The notes below the pieces were generated by a model, which did not search any database, was not told the DNA's origin, and saw only the letters and a program-made list of their open reading frames with translations. From an uncultured Pelagibacteraceae bacterium (GTDB lineage: Bacteria > Pseudomonadota > Alphaproteobacteria > Pelagibacterales > Pelagibacteraceae): 64,000 bases of DNA. A program made the position numbers and the translations under genes. Shown piece after piece: positions 36,914-45,383 of this stretch. Within the stretch, counting starts at the first letter, position 1; every line of letters starts with the position of its first letter. The stretch is from assembly GCA_902605645.1 (NCBI GenBank), contig CACLDE010000001.1:80738-144737 (forward strand), in the 5' to 3' direction.

Positions 36914-37420
36914 ATGAGCTGGACTGACGAAAAAGTACAAAAATTAAAGGAACTTTGGAAAAAAGGTCATACCGCTAGTCAAATTGCTGAGATGCTTGGA
37001 GACACAACAAGGAATGCGGTAATTGGAAAAGCCCATAGATTAAATTTAGAAGCAAGAGCTCCTTCTAAAAGTTCTCATACCTCAGGAGCTAGTTCGGGTC
37101 AGAATAAAATTCAAAGAAGGCCTTCTCAGCAACCGCTAACGAGAAAACAAAAATTTCAATCAATATTACTAGATAAAAACTTTGAACCTGAAAACCCTAA
37201 ATCTTTAGAAGAATTATCTGAGGATACATGTAAATGGCCAATAGGTCATCCAAACGAAGAAAGTTTTTATTTCTGCGGTAGAAAACCAGAAGAAGATTTT
37301 CCATATTGCAAATTACACGTTTTATACGCGTTTCAACCTAAAGGTCAAAAAGAGGATGTTCTGGATAAGGATGATGAAGTACCAGAATTTATTGAGAAAA
37401 AAGTTAAGTCTGCAGGTTAA
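36914..37420 (+). CDS. gcrA: Cell cycle regulator GcrA
   Basis: A 168-residue GcrA protein. The N-terminal DNA-binding helix-turn-helix (SWTDEKVQKLKELWKKGHTASQIAEML ending GDTTRNAVIGKAHRL) is textbook, and the C-terminal RNA polymerase-binding part has CKWPIGHP and FYFCGRKPEEDFPYCKLH. In Caulobacter GcrA acts with sigma-70 at CcrM-methylated GANTC promoters; CcrM is not in this window. A 14-bp palindrome precedes it. Confidence 0.93.
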   Translation: MSWTDEKVQKLKELWKKGHTASQIAEMLGDTTRNAVIGKAHRLNLEARAPSKSSHTSGASSGQNKIQRRPSQQPLTRKQKFQSILLDKNFEPENPKSLEELSEDTCKWPIGHPNEESFYFCGRKPEEDFPYCKLHVLYAFQPKGQKEDVLDKDDEVPEFIEKKVKSAG

Positions 37421-37435
37421 CAATATTCTAACCAT

Positions 37436-37660
37436 ATGAATTTCATAAAAAAATACCTTAAATGGTTAAGCACTTTTTTAGTCTTAACAGGTATTTTATT
37501 AACTAACTTAAATATGTATCCAATTAATATAATGTTTCACGGGGCTGGAGTTGTAGGCTGGACTGTAGCTGGTTTTTTATCAAAAGATAAAGCAATACTT
37601 ACAAACTTTGGGTTGCAAATACCTTTATTTATAATTGGGTTTTATCAATTGTTGTTTTAA
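37436..37660 (+). CDS. Small membrane protein of unknown function
   Basis: A 74-residue protein with three hydrophobic segments (about 11-27, 31-48, 55-73), all in a short chain starting MNFIKKYLKWLSTFLVL. I do not recognise the family with confidence. It is 15 bases after gcrA, and its stop overlaps the ATG of the aquaporin gene by one base, so it is likely co-expressed with both. Confidence 0.7.
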   Translation: MNFIKKYLKWLSTFLVLTGILLTNLNMYPINIMFHGAGVVGWTVAGFLSKDKAILTNFGLQIPLFIIGFYQLLF

Positions 37661-38304
37661 TGAAAAATAGAATATTTATAGGTGAATTTATAGGTAGTGC
37701 TTTTTTAGTCATGGTCATTGTTGGTTCTGGAATAATGGCTCAAAACTTAACTAGAGATTTTGCGGTAATGTTATTAGCTAATACTCTAGCTACTGGTGCT
37801 GGTTTATTTGTTTTAATTAATTCAATCGCAAATATTTCTGGAGCCCACTTTAATCCCGTTGTTACGATGACGATGTTTTTCACAAAAAAAATTAAAAAAG
37901 ATTTAATTTTTACTTATATAAGTGCGCAAATACTAGGATGTTTATTGGGCGTAATGCTTGCGAACTTAATGTTCGATTTGCCTCCGATAGAATTATCTAG
38001 AAAGATAAGACCTGGAATTAATATTTTTGTTGCAGAGCTTATTGCTACTTTTGGTTTAATTTTTATTATATTTGGCTCATTAAAAAAAGGCTCAACTTCT
38101 GTAGCTGCATCGGTTGCAACTTATATAACTGCTGGCTACTGGTTTACTTCATCTACCTCTTTTGCTAACCCTGCGGTTGCATTAGCAAGAACTTTTACTG
38201 ATACATTTACAGGTATAAACTATTTAAATACTCCTAATTATATAATTGCTGAAATACTCGGTGCCTTAATCGCTTTATTTGTAATTAAAAAAATTTTTTC
38301 ATAA
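37660..38304 (+). CDS. Aquaporin family (MIP) channel
   Basis: A 214-residue MIP channel with six membrane helices. The first half-helix motif is SGAHFNPVVT with NPV in place of NPA (65-67); the second is SFANPAVALAR with NPA at 170-172 and the selectivity-filter Arg at 177. The NPV variant is common in the marine alphaproteobacterial branch. Water or small neutral solutes are the likely substrates; the sequence does not decide between AqpZ-like and glycerol-type. It follows a small membrane protein gene. Confidence 0.9.
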   Translation: MKNRIFIGEFIGSAFLVMVIVGSGIMAQNLTRDFAVMLLANTLATGAGLFVLINSIANISGAHFNPVVTMTMFFTKKIKKDLIFTYISAQILGCLLGVMLANLMFDLPPIELSRKIRPGINIFVAELIATFGLIFIIFGSLKKGSTSVAASVATYITAGYWFTSSTSFANPAVALARTFTDTFTGINYLNTPNYIIAEILGALIALFVIKKIFS

Positions 38305-38577
38305 AAATAACCTTGTGAAATGAACGTGTGAAACAATTTTTTAAAATTAATTTATTGAAATATAATGTTATTTAATTTGTTAAGGTAATTTTTTATTTTA
38401 CAGAAAATAAGTTTGCATTCTGTCAAAAAATTTTTATAAACGATCCAAGCTCCTTTCCAAAAAAAAATAAATAAATTCTTTTATAGATAAAGTTTTCTAA
38501 TAAGTTATAAAATTTATTTATGAAAGATGATTCGGACGTCAAGAATAACAATAAAAAAATGACAAAAAGGAAATAAT
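38305..38577 (+). other. Leader region of the PiT-like gene with a possible small upstream frame
   Basis: This AT-rich gap carries no gene in the usual sense. An 18-codon frame (ATG 38520 to TAA 38576, MKDDSDVKNNNKKMTKRK) ends one base before the start codon of the next gene and covers its AAAAGGAAA ribosome site, so it could be a leader peptide. A single CTGTCA half-site (about 38416) is not enough to call a Pho box. Confidence 0.35.
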
Positions 38578-39546
38578 ATGGAACTTACGTTAATATACAC
38601 GATTATAGGGTTCGGTTTAGCAGGTTACAGTGTAATCGCTAATGACTCTATACAAACACTTGGAACGTTTATTGCTTCAAAGCAAAAATGGTTCAAATGG
38701 TACGTACTAGCAAGTGCTGCATCACTAGTAATGATTATTGCAATAACTTGGGGTTGGTACAGTTATGATGGAGATATTTCTTATGGAAGACTAACTAGAA
38801 TACCTTTCCAAGAAATACAATGGTACCACGCAGTTGCTCCGGCAATTCTATTGCTACTAACAAAAATTGGTATTCCTGTATCTACAACTTTTTTAGTTTT
38901 ATCTGCATTTGCCTCAACAATAGTTTTAGAGAAAATGCTTGTAAAAAGTATTGTAGGTTATGGTATAGCAGCAACAGTTGCTTACTTCTGCTGGATAGCA
39001 GTTTCAAAATTCATTAATGAAAAATTAGATGAAGTTAAAGGTGAAAAATGGATTGCATTTTGGCGTAATTCAGTTTGGATATCATCTGGCTGGCTATGGT
39101 GGGTCTGGTTATCACATGATGTTGCAAACATTGCTGTATACTTACCTAGACAATTAGATATTTCATTACTTTTAATTGTATTGGCATATTTTACCGCTTT
39201 ACTTTTTTACATCTTCTACATTAGAGGTGGTCCAATACATAAAGTGGTCTTAGAAAAAACTGGTACAAGGTACGCTAGATCAGCAACAATAATAAACGTT
39301 ATTTATGCTGCAGTATTATTCTATTTTAAAGAATTAAATGATCTTCCGATGTCAACAACATGGGTATTTGTTGGATTGTTGTGTGGAAGAGAACTAGCAA
39401 TTTCTACAATGAATAAAGACTATAAATTTAAATATGTGTTTCCACTCATAGGAAAAGACTTTGTGAAAATGATATTTGGCTTAAGTGTTTCAGTAGCAAT
39501 TGTGCTAGCAATTCATTACTTTATAATTCCTAAGGGATTATATTAA
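38578..39546 (+). CDS. Divergent PiT-like (inorganic phosphate transporter type) membrane protein
   Basis: A 322-residue polytopic membrane protein with an internal duplication. Repeat one has ANDSIQTLGT (21-30) and IPVSTTFL (99-106). Repeat two has SHDVANIAVYLPRQ (179-192) and LPMSTTWVFVG (256-266). These match the paired GxNDxANAxG and PVSTTH motifs of the PiT phosphate/cation symporter family, although several signature residues have changed. The substrate is therefore uncertain. It is preceded by a long leader and stands alone. Confidence 0.7.
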   Translation: MELTLIYTIIGFGLAGYSVIANDSIQTLGTFIASKQKWFKWYVLASAASLVMIIAITWGWYSYDGDISYGRLTRIPFQEIQWYHAVAPAILLLLTKIGIPVSTTFLVLSAFASTIVLEKMLVKSIVGYGIAATVAYFCWIAVSKFINEKLDEVKGEKWIAFWRNSVWISSGWLWWVWLSHDVANIAVYLPRQLDISLLLIVLAYFTALLFYIFYIRGGPIHKVVLEKTGTRYARSATIINVIYAAVLFYFKELNDLPMSTTWVFVGLLCGRELAISTMNKDYKFKYVFPLIGKDFVKMIFGLSVSVAIVLAIHYFIIPKGLY

Positions 39547-39555
39547 TTAGTAAAA

Positions 39556-39786
39556 CTATTTTTTCTTCTGGAGATCTTCATAAATTTTTTTAAGATCTTC
39601 AGGAGATAAATTTTTATCTTTTAACTTATCTAAAATCTCCTCATCTTCTTGACTTACATTTTCATTTCTTTGCTGCTCTTTTACTTCGCCTCTAGCATCA
39701 AATCCGGCTTTGATAAATTTTGCAGAAACTAGAATAACAACAATTGCAATAATTACAGCTAACGATAAAAATAATAATGTCATCAT
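39556..39786 (-). CDS. Small single-pass membrane protein, unknown function
   Basis: A 76-residue protein with an N-terminal membrane helix (about 3-25) and an acidic, helical cytosolic tail (residues 40-76, rich in Glu, Asp and Lys, ending EDLKKIYEDLQKKK). I do not recognise the family. Its start overlaps the end of the SMR-like gene by 4 bases, so the two are translated together and may work together. Confidence 0.7.
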   Translation of the reverse strand: MMTLLFLSLAVIIAIVVILVSAKFIKAGFDARGEVKEQQRNENVSQEDEEILDKLKDKNLSPEDLKKIYEDLQKKK

Positions 39787-40130
39787 GATTTAAGTTTTCC
39801 TAAAGTGTTTAAGAGAATAACTCCTACAACAATAAATCCTATTCCTAATATTCCATAAATGTTTGGAGTTTGTTGGTATTTGAAAATACCAAATAACGTT
39901 ACTGCTGTAATAGTGAGCGCTCCATAAGTTGCATAAGTAAATCCTACAGGTATTACTGACATAGCTTTTGATAAACAGAAAATACAAAAAATTATGCTTA
40001 AGATGCAAAATAAAGTTGGGTTAAATTTAGTAAAACCTGCAGTTGTTTTTAAAAAACCGTTTGAAAGTATTCCACTAGCAATGGCTAAAACTAAAAAAAT
40101 ATATCCTGATAATAAACTTAAACTCTTCAT
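39783..40130 (-). CDS. SMR-like four-helix transporter lacking the essential glutamate
   Basis: A 115-residue protein with four membrane helices aligning to the small multidrug resistance family (GYIFLVLAIASG, GFTKFNPT, PVGFTYATYGALTI, GIGFIVVGVILLNTLG). The invariant glutamate of helix 1 (E14 in EmrE) is replaced by Gly20, and the Trp of helix 3 (W63) by Tyr. It is therefore unlikely to be a proton-coupled drug exporter of the EmrE kind. It overlaps the NDUFA9-like gene by 4 bases upstream and a small membrane protein by 4 bases downstream. Confidence 0.75.
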   Translation of the reverse strand: MKSLSLLSGYIFLVLAIASGILSNGFLKTTAGFTKFNPTLFCILSIIFCIFCLSKAMSVIPVGFTYATYGALTITAVTLFGIFKYQQTPNIYGILGIGFIVVGVILLNTLGKLKS

Positions 40131-41074
40131 TTTGCTTTTGCGAATTGCCCTCCATCACGATAACGCCACAACCATTTTTCCATAGCTTGTTCAACGTCTT
40201 TTGGCTTTATATCTAAATCACTAATTGTAAGTTCTTTACTTGAAACAACGTTATCAGCTTCTGATAAAATTTCACATTGATCTCTTGTTAAAACTGGTGG
40301 GATCGGTAATAAACTTAAAATTGAACTTTGTATTTTGGCTATAGCCATAGGCATCTCTATAACAAATCTTTTTTTATTAATAGTTTTCATTATAGATTTT
40401 ACCATATCACCAAAACTTATTACTGTAGGTCCACCTATTTCATAAATTTTTCCCTCGTTCTTTTTTGCTTGTATAGCTTTAACAATAGAATCAGCTACAT
40501 CCGTTACCATTATCGGTTGAAATTTATAATCTATTCCTACAATCGGAATTACTGGCGAAAAACTTAATTTTGAAAATAAATTTGTAAAATTATCTTCAGG
40601 CCCACATACAACACTTGGTCTTATAATTACAGTATTTTTAAAGTTCATTAGAGATTTTTCTTCTCCAGCAAATTTTGATCTTTGATATGCAGATTTTGAA
40701 TCTTTGTTAGCTCCTATTGCAGAAACATGAATATATTTTTTTACTTTATGCTTTTCACATAATCTTGAAATAATATCTGGGATATCTGAGTGAATTTTTG
40801 TAAATTTTTGCTTTCTGTTTTCAAATAATATTCCTATTAAATTAATAACCACATCTGAATTACTGATAGCTTCTTCTATTTTATCAAAATTGTTTGAATT
40901 GAAATCAATTAACTCTACCGATCCTGGAGGAGCTTGAGTCTTTAGATAACCTTTTTGAAAGGCTTTTCTTGTAGGAATGATGCATCTAAAGTGTTTATTC
41001 GTCAAATTTCGAACAAGATATCGTCCTATAAATCCACCACCGCCAAGGATTGTTGCTATTGGGTAATTGTTCAT
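40127..41074 (-). CDS. NAD(P)-binding SDR protein, complex I NDUFA9-like
   Basis: A 315-residue atypical short-chain dehydrogenase. The N-terminal Rossmann motif is ATILGGGGFIGRYLVRNL, followed by DVVINLIGILFE, VSAIGANKDSKSAYQRSKFAGE (YxxxK-type) and IIRPSVVCGPEDNFTN, as in the NDUFA9 family found in alphaproteobacteria and mitochondria. It may assist NADH:ubiquinone oxidoreductase or act as an independent epimerase-like enzyme. It is divergent from rnd, 14 bases away. Confidence 0.85.
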   Translation of the reverse strand: MNNYPIATILGGGGFIGRYLVRNLTNKHFRCIIPTRKAFQKGYLKTQAPPGSVELIDFNSNNFDKIEEAISNSDVVINLIGILFENRKQKFTKIHSDIPDIISRLCEKHKVKKYIHVSAIGANKDSKSAYQRSKFAGEEKSLMNFKNTVIIRPSVVCGPEDNFTNLFSKLSFSPVIPIVGIDYKFQPIMVTDVADSIVKAIQAKKNEGKIYEIGGPTVISFGDMVKSIMKTINKKRFVIEMPMAIAKIQSSILSLLPIPPVLTRDQCEILSEADNVVSSKELTISDLDIKPKDVEQAMEKWLWRYRDGGQFAKAK

Positions 41075-41088
41075 GGTAATTAGATAAT

Positions 41089-41715
41089 ATGGTAAAAATT
41101 CATAGATTAAAAGGCGACATTACTCCCAAAATAGCTAGTTCATTTAAAGGAAGTATTGCAATTGATACTGAAGCAACTGGACTGAAAATACCAGAAAGAG
41201 ACAAGTTAAGTTTAATTCAAATTTGTGGTGAGGATGGAGAAGTTTATATCATTCAACCTGATCGAAATAATTACAAAGCTCCAAACTTGGTTTCTTTGTT
41301 AGAAAATGAAAAAATTTTAAAAATAGGTCATTTCTTAAGATTTGATAAAAATGCCCTAGAATATTTTTTAAAATGTAAAATGAAAAATATTTTTGATACG
41401 AAAATTGCCTCTAAAATTGTGAGAACTTATACAGACCAACACGGTTTAAAAAACTTAGTATTTGAATTTTGCAATAAAAGCTTAGATAAAAGACAGGGAA
41501 GTTCTGATTGGAATAAAGATATAGAAGAACTTTCCGATAAACAACTAGAATACGCAGCGGGTGATGTCATTTACCTACATAAAATAAAAAAACAATTAGA
41601 AAAAATGCTTGTGAGAGAAAAACGGATGGATCTTTTTAATAGATGCATAAGTTTTTTAGATACTAGAATTGAATTAGATCAAAATGGATTTAAATTTGAT
41701 ATTTTTGAACACTAA
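41089..41715 (+). CDS. rnd: Ribonuclease D, short form
   Basis: A 208-residue DEDDy 3'-5' exonuclease. Exo I is IAIDTEATGL (Asp26, Glu28), Exo II includes GHFLRFDKNAL, and Exo III is QLEYAAGDVIYLHKI (Tyr and Asp). The HRDC domains of E. coli RNase D (375 residues) are absent, as in other alphaproteobacteria. It overlaps kdsD by one base and opens the long rightward run to folC. Confidence 0.93.
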   Translation: MVKIHRLKGDITPKIASSFKGSIAIDTEATGLKIPERDKLSLIQICGEDGEVYIIQPDRNNYKAPNLVSLLENEKILKIGHFLRFDKNALEYFLKCKMKNIFDTKIASKIVRTYTDQHGLKNLVFEFCNKSLDKRQGSSDWNKDIEELSDKQLEYAAGDVIYLHKIKKQLEKMLVREKRMDLFNRCISFLDTRIELDQNGFKFDIFEH

Positions 41716-42692
41716 TGAATAAAAATAATTACATAAAACTGGCTAAAATATCTGCCACTAAACAAATTTCTGAATTAAAAAAAATTAATAAAGTTTTTAA
41801 TAGTTCTTTTGTAAAGGCTGTAGAGACAATATATCAATGTCGTGGCAAAGTAATTTGTGCTGGGATAGGGAAATCAGGTTTAATTGCAAGAAAGGTTTCT
41901 GCAACTTTATCTTCGGTTGGTATTTCATCTTTTTTCTTAAGCCCCAGTGAGGCTAATCACGGTGATCTTGGTCAAATAGATAAAAAAGATTTACTTTTAG
42001 TTTTTTCTTATTCAGGAAATACTACTGAACTTACTAGTGTCTTAAAATATGCAAATAGATTTAATATCAAAATAATTGGTCTTGCTTCAAAGCCTGATAG
42101 CACTTTGATAAAGGCAAGTGATATTAAAATACTAATTCCAAGTGTAAAGGAAGCAGATCCAACAGGAATGGTACCCACTTCAAGTACAAGTATTACTTTG
42201 TTATTAGGTGACTGCTTGGCTGTAGCATTGATGAATAAAATTAAATTTTCTAAGGAAAGATTTAAAGTATTTCACCCTGGCGGAAATATCGGCCAAACAC
42301 TATTATTAGTCAAAGATATAATGTTGTCAGGTTCAAAAATACCAAAAATAAAAATAACTTGTAGTATAAACGAGGCTACAAGCAAAATTACAAAGTACAG
42401 ACTTGGTTTAGCTATAATTATGAAAAAAAAAGTTGTTGCAGGTATTTTGACTGATGGCGATGCTAGGAGAAGTTTAAGATATAATTTAAAATTTCAGAGT
42501 TTGAAAAAGATTATGACTCCCAATCCTGTTTTTATCTCGGAAAATTCTACGGCTTCTAAAGCGTTAGCCATTATGAATAAAAAAAAAATTACAAGTCTCC
42601 TTGTAACATCTGATAAAGATTTGAATAAAAAAAATAAAAAACTTATTGGGGTTGTCCACATTCATTCAATTTTACAATTTGGAATAAAATGA
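41715..42692 (+). CDS. kdsD: Arabinose-5-phosphate isomerase (KdsD/KpsF)
   Basis: Converts ribulose-5-phosphate to arabinose-5-phosphate, the first step to Kdo. The N-terminal SIS domain has GIGKSGLIARKVSATLSS, SEANHGDLGQI and FSYSGNTTELT; two CBS domains follow (about 205-320, VKDIMLSG and LKKIMTPNP). It overlaps lptC by 4 bases, matching the order kdsD-lptC in other Proteobacteria. kdsC is not seen here. Confidence 0.95.
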   Translation: MNKNNYIKLAKISATKQISELKKINKVFNSSFVKAVETIYQCRGKVICAGIGKSGLIARKVSATLSSVGISSFFLSPSEANHGDLGQIDKKDLLLVFSYSGNTTELTSVLKYANRFNIKIIGLASKPDSTLIKASDIKILIPSVKEADPTGMVPTSSTSITLLLGDCLAVALMNKIKFSKERFKVFHPGGNIGQTLLLVKDIMLSGSKIPKIKITCSINEATSKITKYRLGLAIIMKKKVVAGILTDGDARRSLRYNLKFQSLKKIMTPNPVFISENSTASKALAIMNKKKITSLLVTSDKDLNKKNKKLIGVVHIHSILQFGIK

Positions 42693-43276
42693 GCGCAAGA
42701 AAAAAAAGATTAATTTTCATTCAAGCAATGCTTTTAAGTGCAGCTATGTTATTACTTTATATCTTTTATTATAAAGGTAATATTAAAGATAATAATATTG
42801 AAGTAGTAAAAATCGAAGATAAAAAAATTGAAAAATTAAGTGAAAGCAATTTTTTTGAAAATGTAGAGTATAAAGGTATAGATGCAAGTGGTAATAGATA
42901 CTTATTAAAATCTCAAATAGCATATTTCGATGATAAGAAGCCAGAGTTAGTTAATATGGAAGAAATGGAAGCTATATTTTATTTCAAAGATGGCACAATT
43001 CTAAAAGTTTTTGGTAATAATGGAATATATAATAATAAAACCAATGATATGAAATTTAGAGATGAAGTTAAAGTAGTCCAGTCTAATAATCAAATTTACG
43101 CTGATAATTTGGATTATTTTAATTCTAAAAGAATAATAAATATTTACGGTAACGTTTTTGGTAAAAGTTTAGATGGAAATTTTAATTCAGATATCTTAAA
43201 CATAAATATTGATAATCAATCAGTAGATTTTTTAATGAATAATAATGATCAAGTTAAAATAAATTTAAAAAAATGA
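42689..43276 (+). CDS. lptC: LPS export protein LptC
   Basis: LptC is the inner-membrane anchored part of the LPS bridge. The 195-residue protein has an N-terminal membrane helix (about 8-28) and a beta-jellyroll-like periplasmic domain with repeated strands (GIDASGNRYLLKSQIAYFDD, NNGIYNNKTNDMKFRDEVKV). The assignment also leans on its place between kdsD and lptB. LptA, which usually sits between lptC and lptB, is missing: the two overlap directly by 4 bases. Confidence 0.85.
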   Translation: MSARKKRLIFIQAMLLSAAMLLLYIFYYKGNIKDNNIEVVKIEDKKIEKLSESNFFENVEYKGIDASGNRYLLKSQIAYFDDKKPELVNMEEMEAIFYFKDGTILKVFGNNGIYNNKTNDMKFRDEVKVVQSNNQIYADNLDYFNSKRIINIYGNVFGKSLDGNFNSDILNINIDNQSVDFLMNNNDQVKINLKK

Positions 43277-44034
43277 AAAAAGGTTTTAGAATTATAAAAT
43301 TTAAAAAAAACAAGCCCATTTTTGAATTAAAAGATATAAGTAAATCTTTTGATGGAAGACCAATTTTAAAAAAAATTTCAATGGAGATGCATCCAGGTGA
43401 AATAGTTGGGCTATTAGGACCCAATGGATCAGGTAAATCCACTCTATACAACATTATTATTGGCCAGCATATGGCGGATAAAGGTAAAATAATAGTTAAT
43501 AGCAAAGATATTTCAGAAATTCCAATTCACGAGAGAACGAATTTAGGTTTGGGCTATTTGAGTCAACAAAGAAGTGTTTTTAATATGTCTGTTTATAATA
43601 ATCTTTTAGGAATTTGCCAACTATCAATAAAAAATTCTGAAGAACAGAGAAGGACCACTGAAAAACTTCTAGATGAATTTAATCTTCAACATTTAAGAAC
43701 ATTAAATAGTAATGTGTTATCTGGCGGGGAGGTAAGAAGATTAATGATGGCTAGAATAATGATCAACAAACCAAAAGTAATATTGCTTGATGAACCAATG
43801 GCTGCCTTAGATCCTATAGTAGTACAGGATATACAAAAATATATATTAAAGATTCAATCTTACGGCTGCTCAATTTTAGTAACCGATCACCAAGTTAGGA
43901 ATCTTTTTGATATTGTTGACAGGGCATATGTGTTAGGTGAACAATCAATTATTGCAGATGGAACCCCAAGTGAAATACTAAAATCTTCAAAAGCAATAAA
44001 GCTTTATTTCGGTAATCAGTATTCATCAAATTAA
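43273..44034 (+). CDS. lptB: LPS export ABC transporter ATPase LptB
   Basis: A 253-residue ABC ATPase. Walker A is GLLGPNGSGKST, the Q-loop is SQQRSVF, the signature is LSGGEVRRLMMAR and Walker B is VILLDEPMAALDP, with the switch His in VTDHQV. The sequence matches LptB (formerly YhbG). It would power LPS extraction with LptFG (not in this window) and LptC. It overlaps aroA by one base. Confidence 0.94.
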   Translation: MKKGFRIIKFKKNKPIFELKDISKSFDGRPILKKISMEMHPGEIVGLLGPNGSGKSTLYNIIIGQHMADKGKIIVNSKDISEIPIHERTNLGLGYLSQQRSVFNMSVYNNLLGICQLSIKNSEEQRRTTEKLLDEFNLQHLRTLNSNVLSGGEVRRLMMARIMINKPKVILLDEPMAALDPIVVQDIQKYILKIQSYGCSILVTDHQVRNLFDIVDRAYVLGEQSIIADGTPSEILKSSKAIKLYFGNQYSSN

Positions 44035-45383
44035 TGAATTCAAAAAAATTTTCTTTGGTTATAAATAAACCTATTGATAATTTTAAAAAAAATATCACTG
44101 TAGATAGCGATAAATCCATTTCCATAAGATCCTTTTTAATAGGATCCATTTGTGAAGGTATCTCATCTGTTAAAAACGTCTTGGAATCTGAAGATGTTTT
44201 CTCGACTATTAATTGTCTTCGAAAGCTTAATATTAAGATTTTATATCTAGGTAATAAAACTTATAAAATTTTTGGAAGAGGATTAGGGTCATATACTGCT
44301 AAAAGCACATTAAAATTGAATTTTGGTAATTCCGGAACATTAGCTAGATTAATCACTGGTATCATAGCATCTACTCCAAACATTAATTTAAAAATTTTTG
44401 GTGATAAATCACTCAATAAAAGAAACATGAAAAATTTAATTTTTTTAATGAACAAATTTGGAGCAGAATTTTATCCTAAAAATAAGTATTTTTTTCCACT
44501 TCTTATGTCTTCTTCAAATTACCCTATTGGCATATCCTACAAGTCAGGCACTTCAGCACAATTAAAAAGTGCTGTGATACTTGCGGGTTTAAATTCTTAT
44601 GGAAACACAAAAATAATAGAAAATTTAAAAAGCAGGGATCACACTGAAAATATGCTTAAAGAAAATAAACAAGCTATAAAAATTACAGGCAATAATAAAA
44701 AAAAAATTAAGATTTTTGGCAAAAAAAGCTTAAAAAACTTTTCTTTAAAAGTTCCTGGAGATCCGTCATCAGCGGCGTTTTTTACTGCTTTAACCTTACT
44801 CAAAAAAAATTCATATTTAAAGATTATGAATGTTGGTTTAAATCCAACTAGAATTGGTTTTTATTCTCTTCTTAAAAAAAGCGGGGCTAAAATAAAATTT
44901 ATTAATAAAAGAAAGATTAATAATGAGAGAATAGGCGATATTATTGTAAAAAGCAGTGTTCTCAAACCAATAAATGCATCTAAAAAGTATTATTTAAATA
45001 CGACGGATGAATATCCAATTTTATTTATAATTTCAGCCTTAATAAAAGGAAATTCTTTTTTTTCCGGAATATCAGATTTAAAAAATAAAGAAAGTGATAG
45101 AGTGAAAGAAATGCAAAATATTTTAAAGCAAATAGGAGTATTCTCTATTTTTAAAAATGGAAAGTTGTTAATTAAAGGTAAAAATTTAAATAAAAATAAA
45201 ATTATAAAAGTAAATGTTTTGGATCTTGGTGATCATCGAATTTGTATGTCTGCAGCAATCCTTGGATTGCTTACGGGTTTTGAAGTAAAAATTAAAAATT
45301 TCGAAACTGTGGGAACCTCTTCTCCAAGTTTCTTGAAAATAATTAAACAGTTAGGTGGTTCTTTTGCAAAGAAATATAAATAA
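44034..45383 (+). CDS. aroA: EPSP synthase (3-phosphoshikimate 1-carboxyvinyltransferase)
   Basis: AroA adds PEP to shikimate-3-phosphate. The 449-residue protein has DKSISIRSFLIGS at the N-terminus, FGNSGTLARLITGI, KSGTSAQLKSAVILAGLNS, VPGDPSSAAFFTAL and LDLGDHRICMSAAILG. It resembles class I/II mixtures seen in alphaproteobacteria. The end overlaps cmk. The gene order aroA-cmk-rpsA is conserved in many Proteobacteria. Confidence 0.95.
   Translation: MNSKKFSLVINKPIDNFKKNITVDSDKSISIRSFLIGSICEGISSVKNVLESEDVFSTINCLRKLNIKILYLGNKTYKIFGRGLGSYTAKSTLKLNFGNSGTLARLITGIIASTPNINLKIFGDKSLNKRNMKNLIFLMNKFGAEFYPKNKYFFPLLMSSSNYPIGISYKSGTSAQLKSAVILAGLNSYGNTKIIENLKSRDHTENMLKENKQAIKITGNNKKKIKIFGKKSLKNFSLKVPGDPSSAAFFTALTLLKKNSYLKIMNVGLNPTRIGFYSLLKKSGAKIKFINKRKINNERIGDIIVKSSVLKPINASKKYYLNTTDEYPILFIISALIKGNSFFSGISDLKNKESDRVKEMQNILKQIGVFSIFKNGKLLIKGKNLNKNKIIKVNVLDLGDHRICMSAAILGLLTGFEVKIKNFETVGTSSPSFLKIIKQLGGSFAKKYK

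Noticed and set aside
38410..38430. Pho box upstream of the PiT-like gene
   Set aside because: Only one CTGTCA half-site is present; the second half at the proper spacing is missing.
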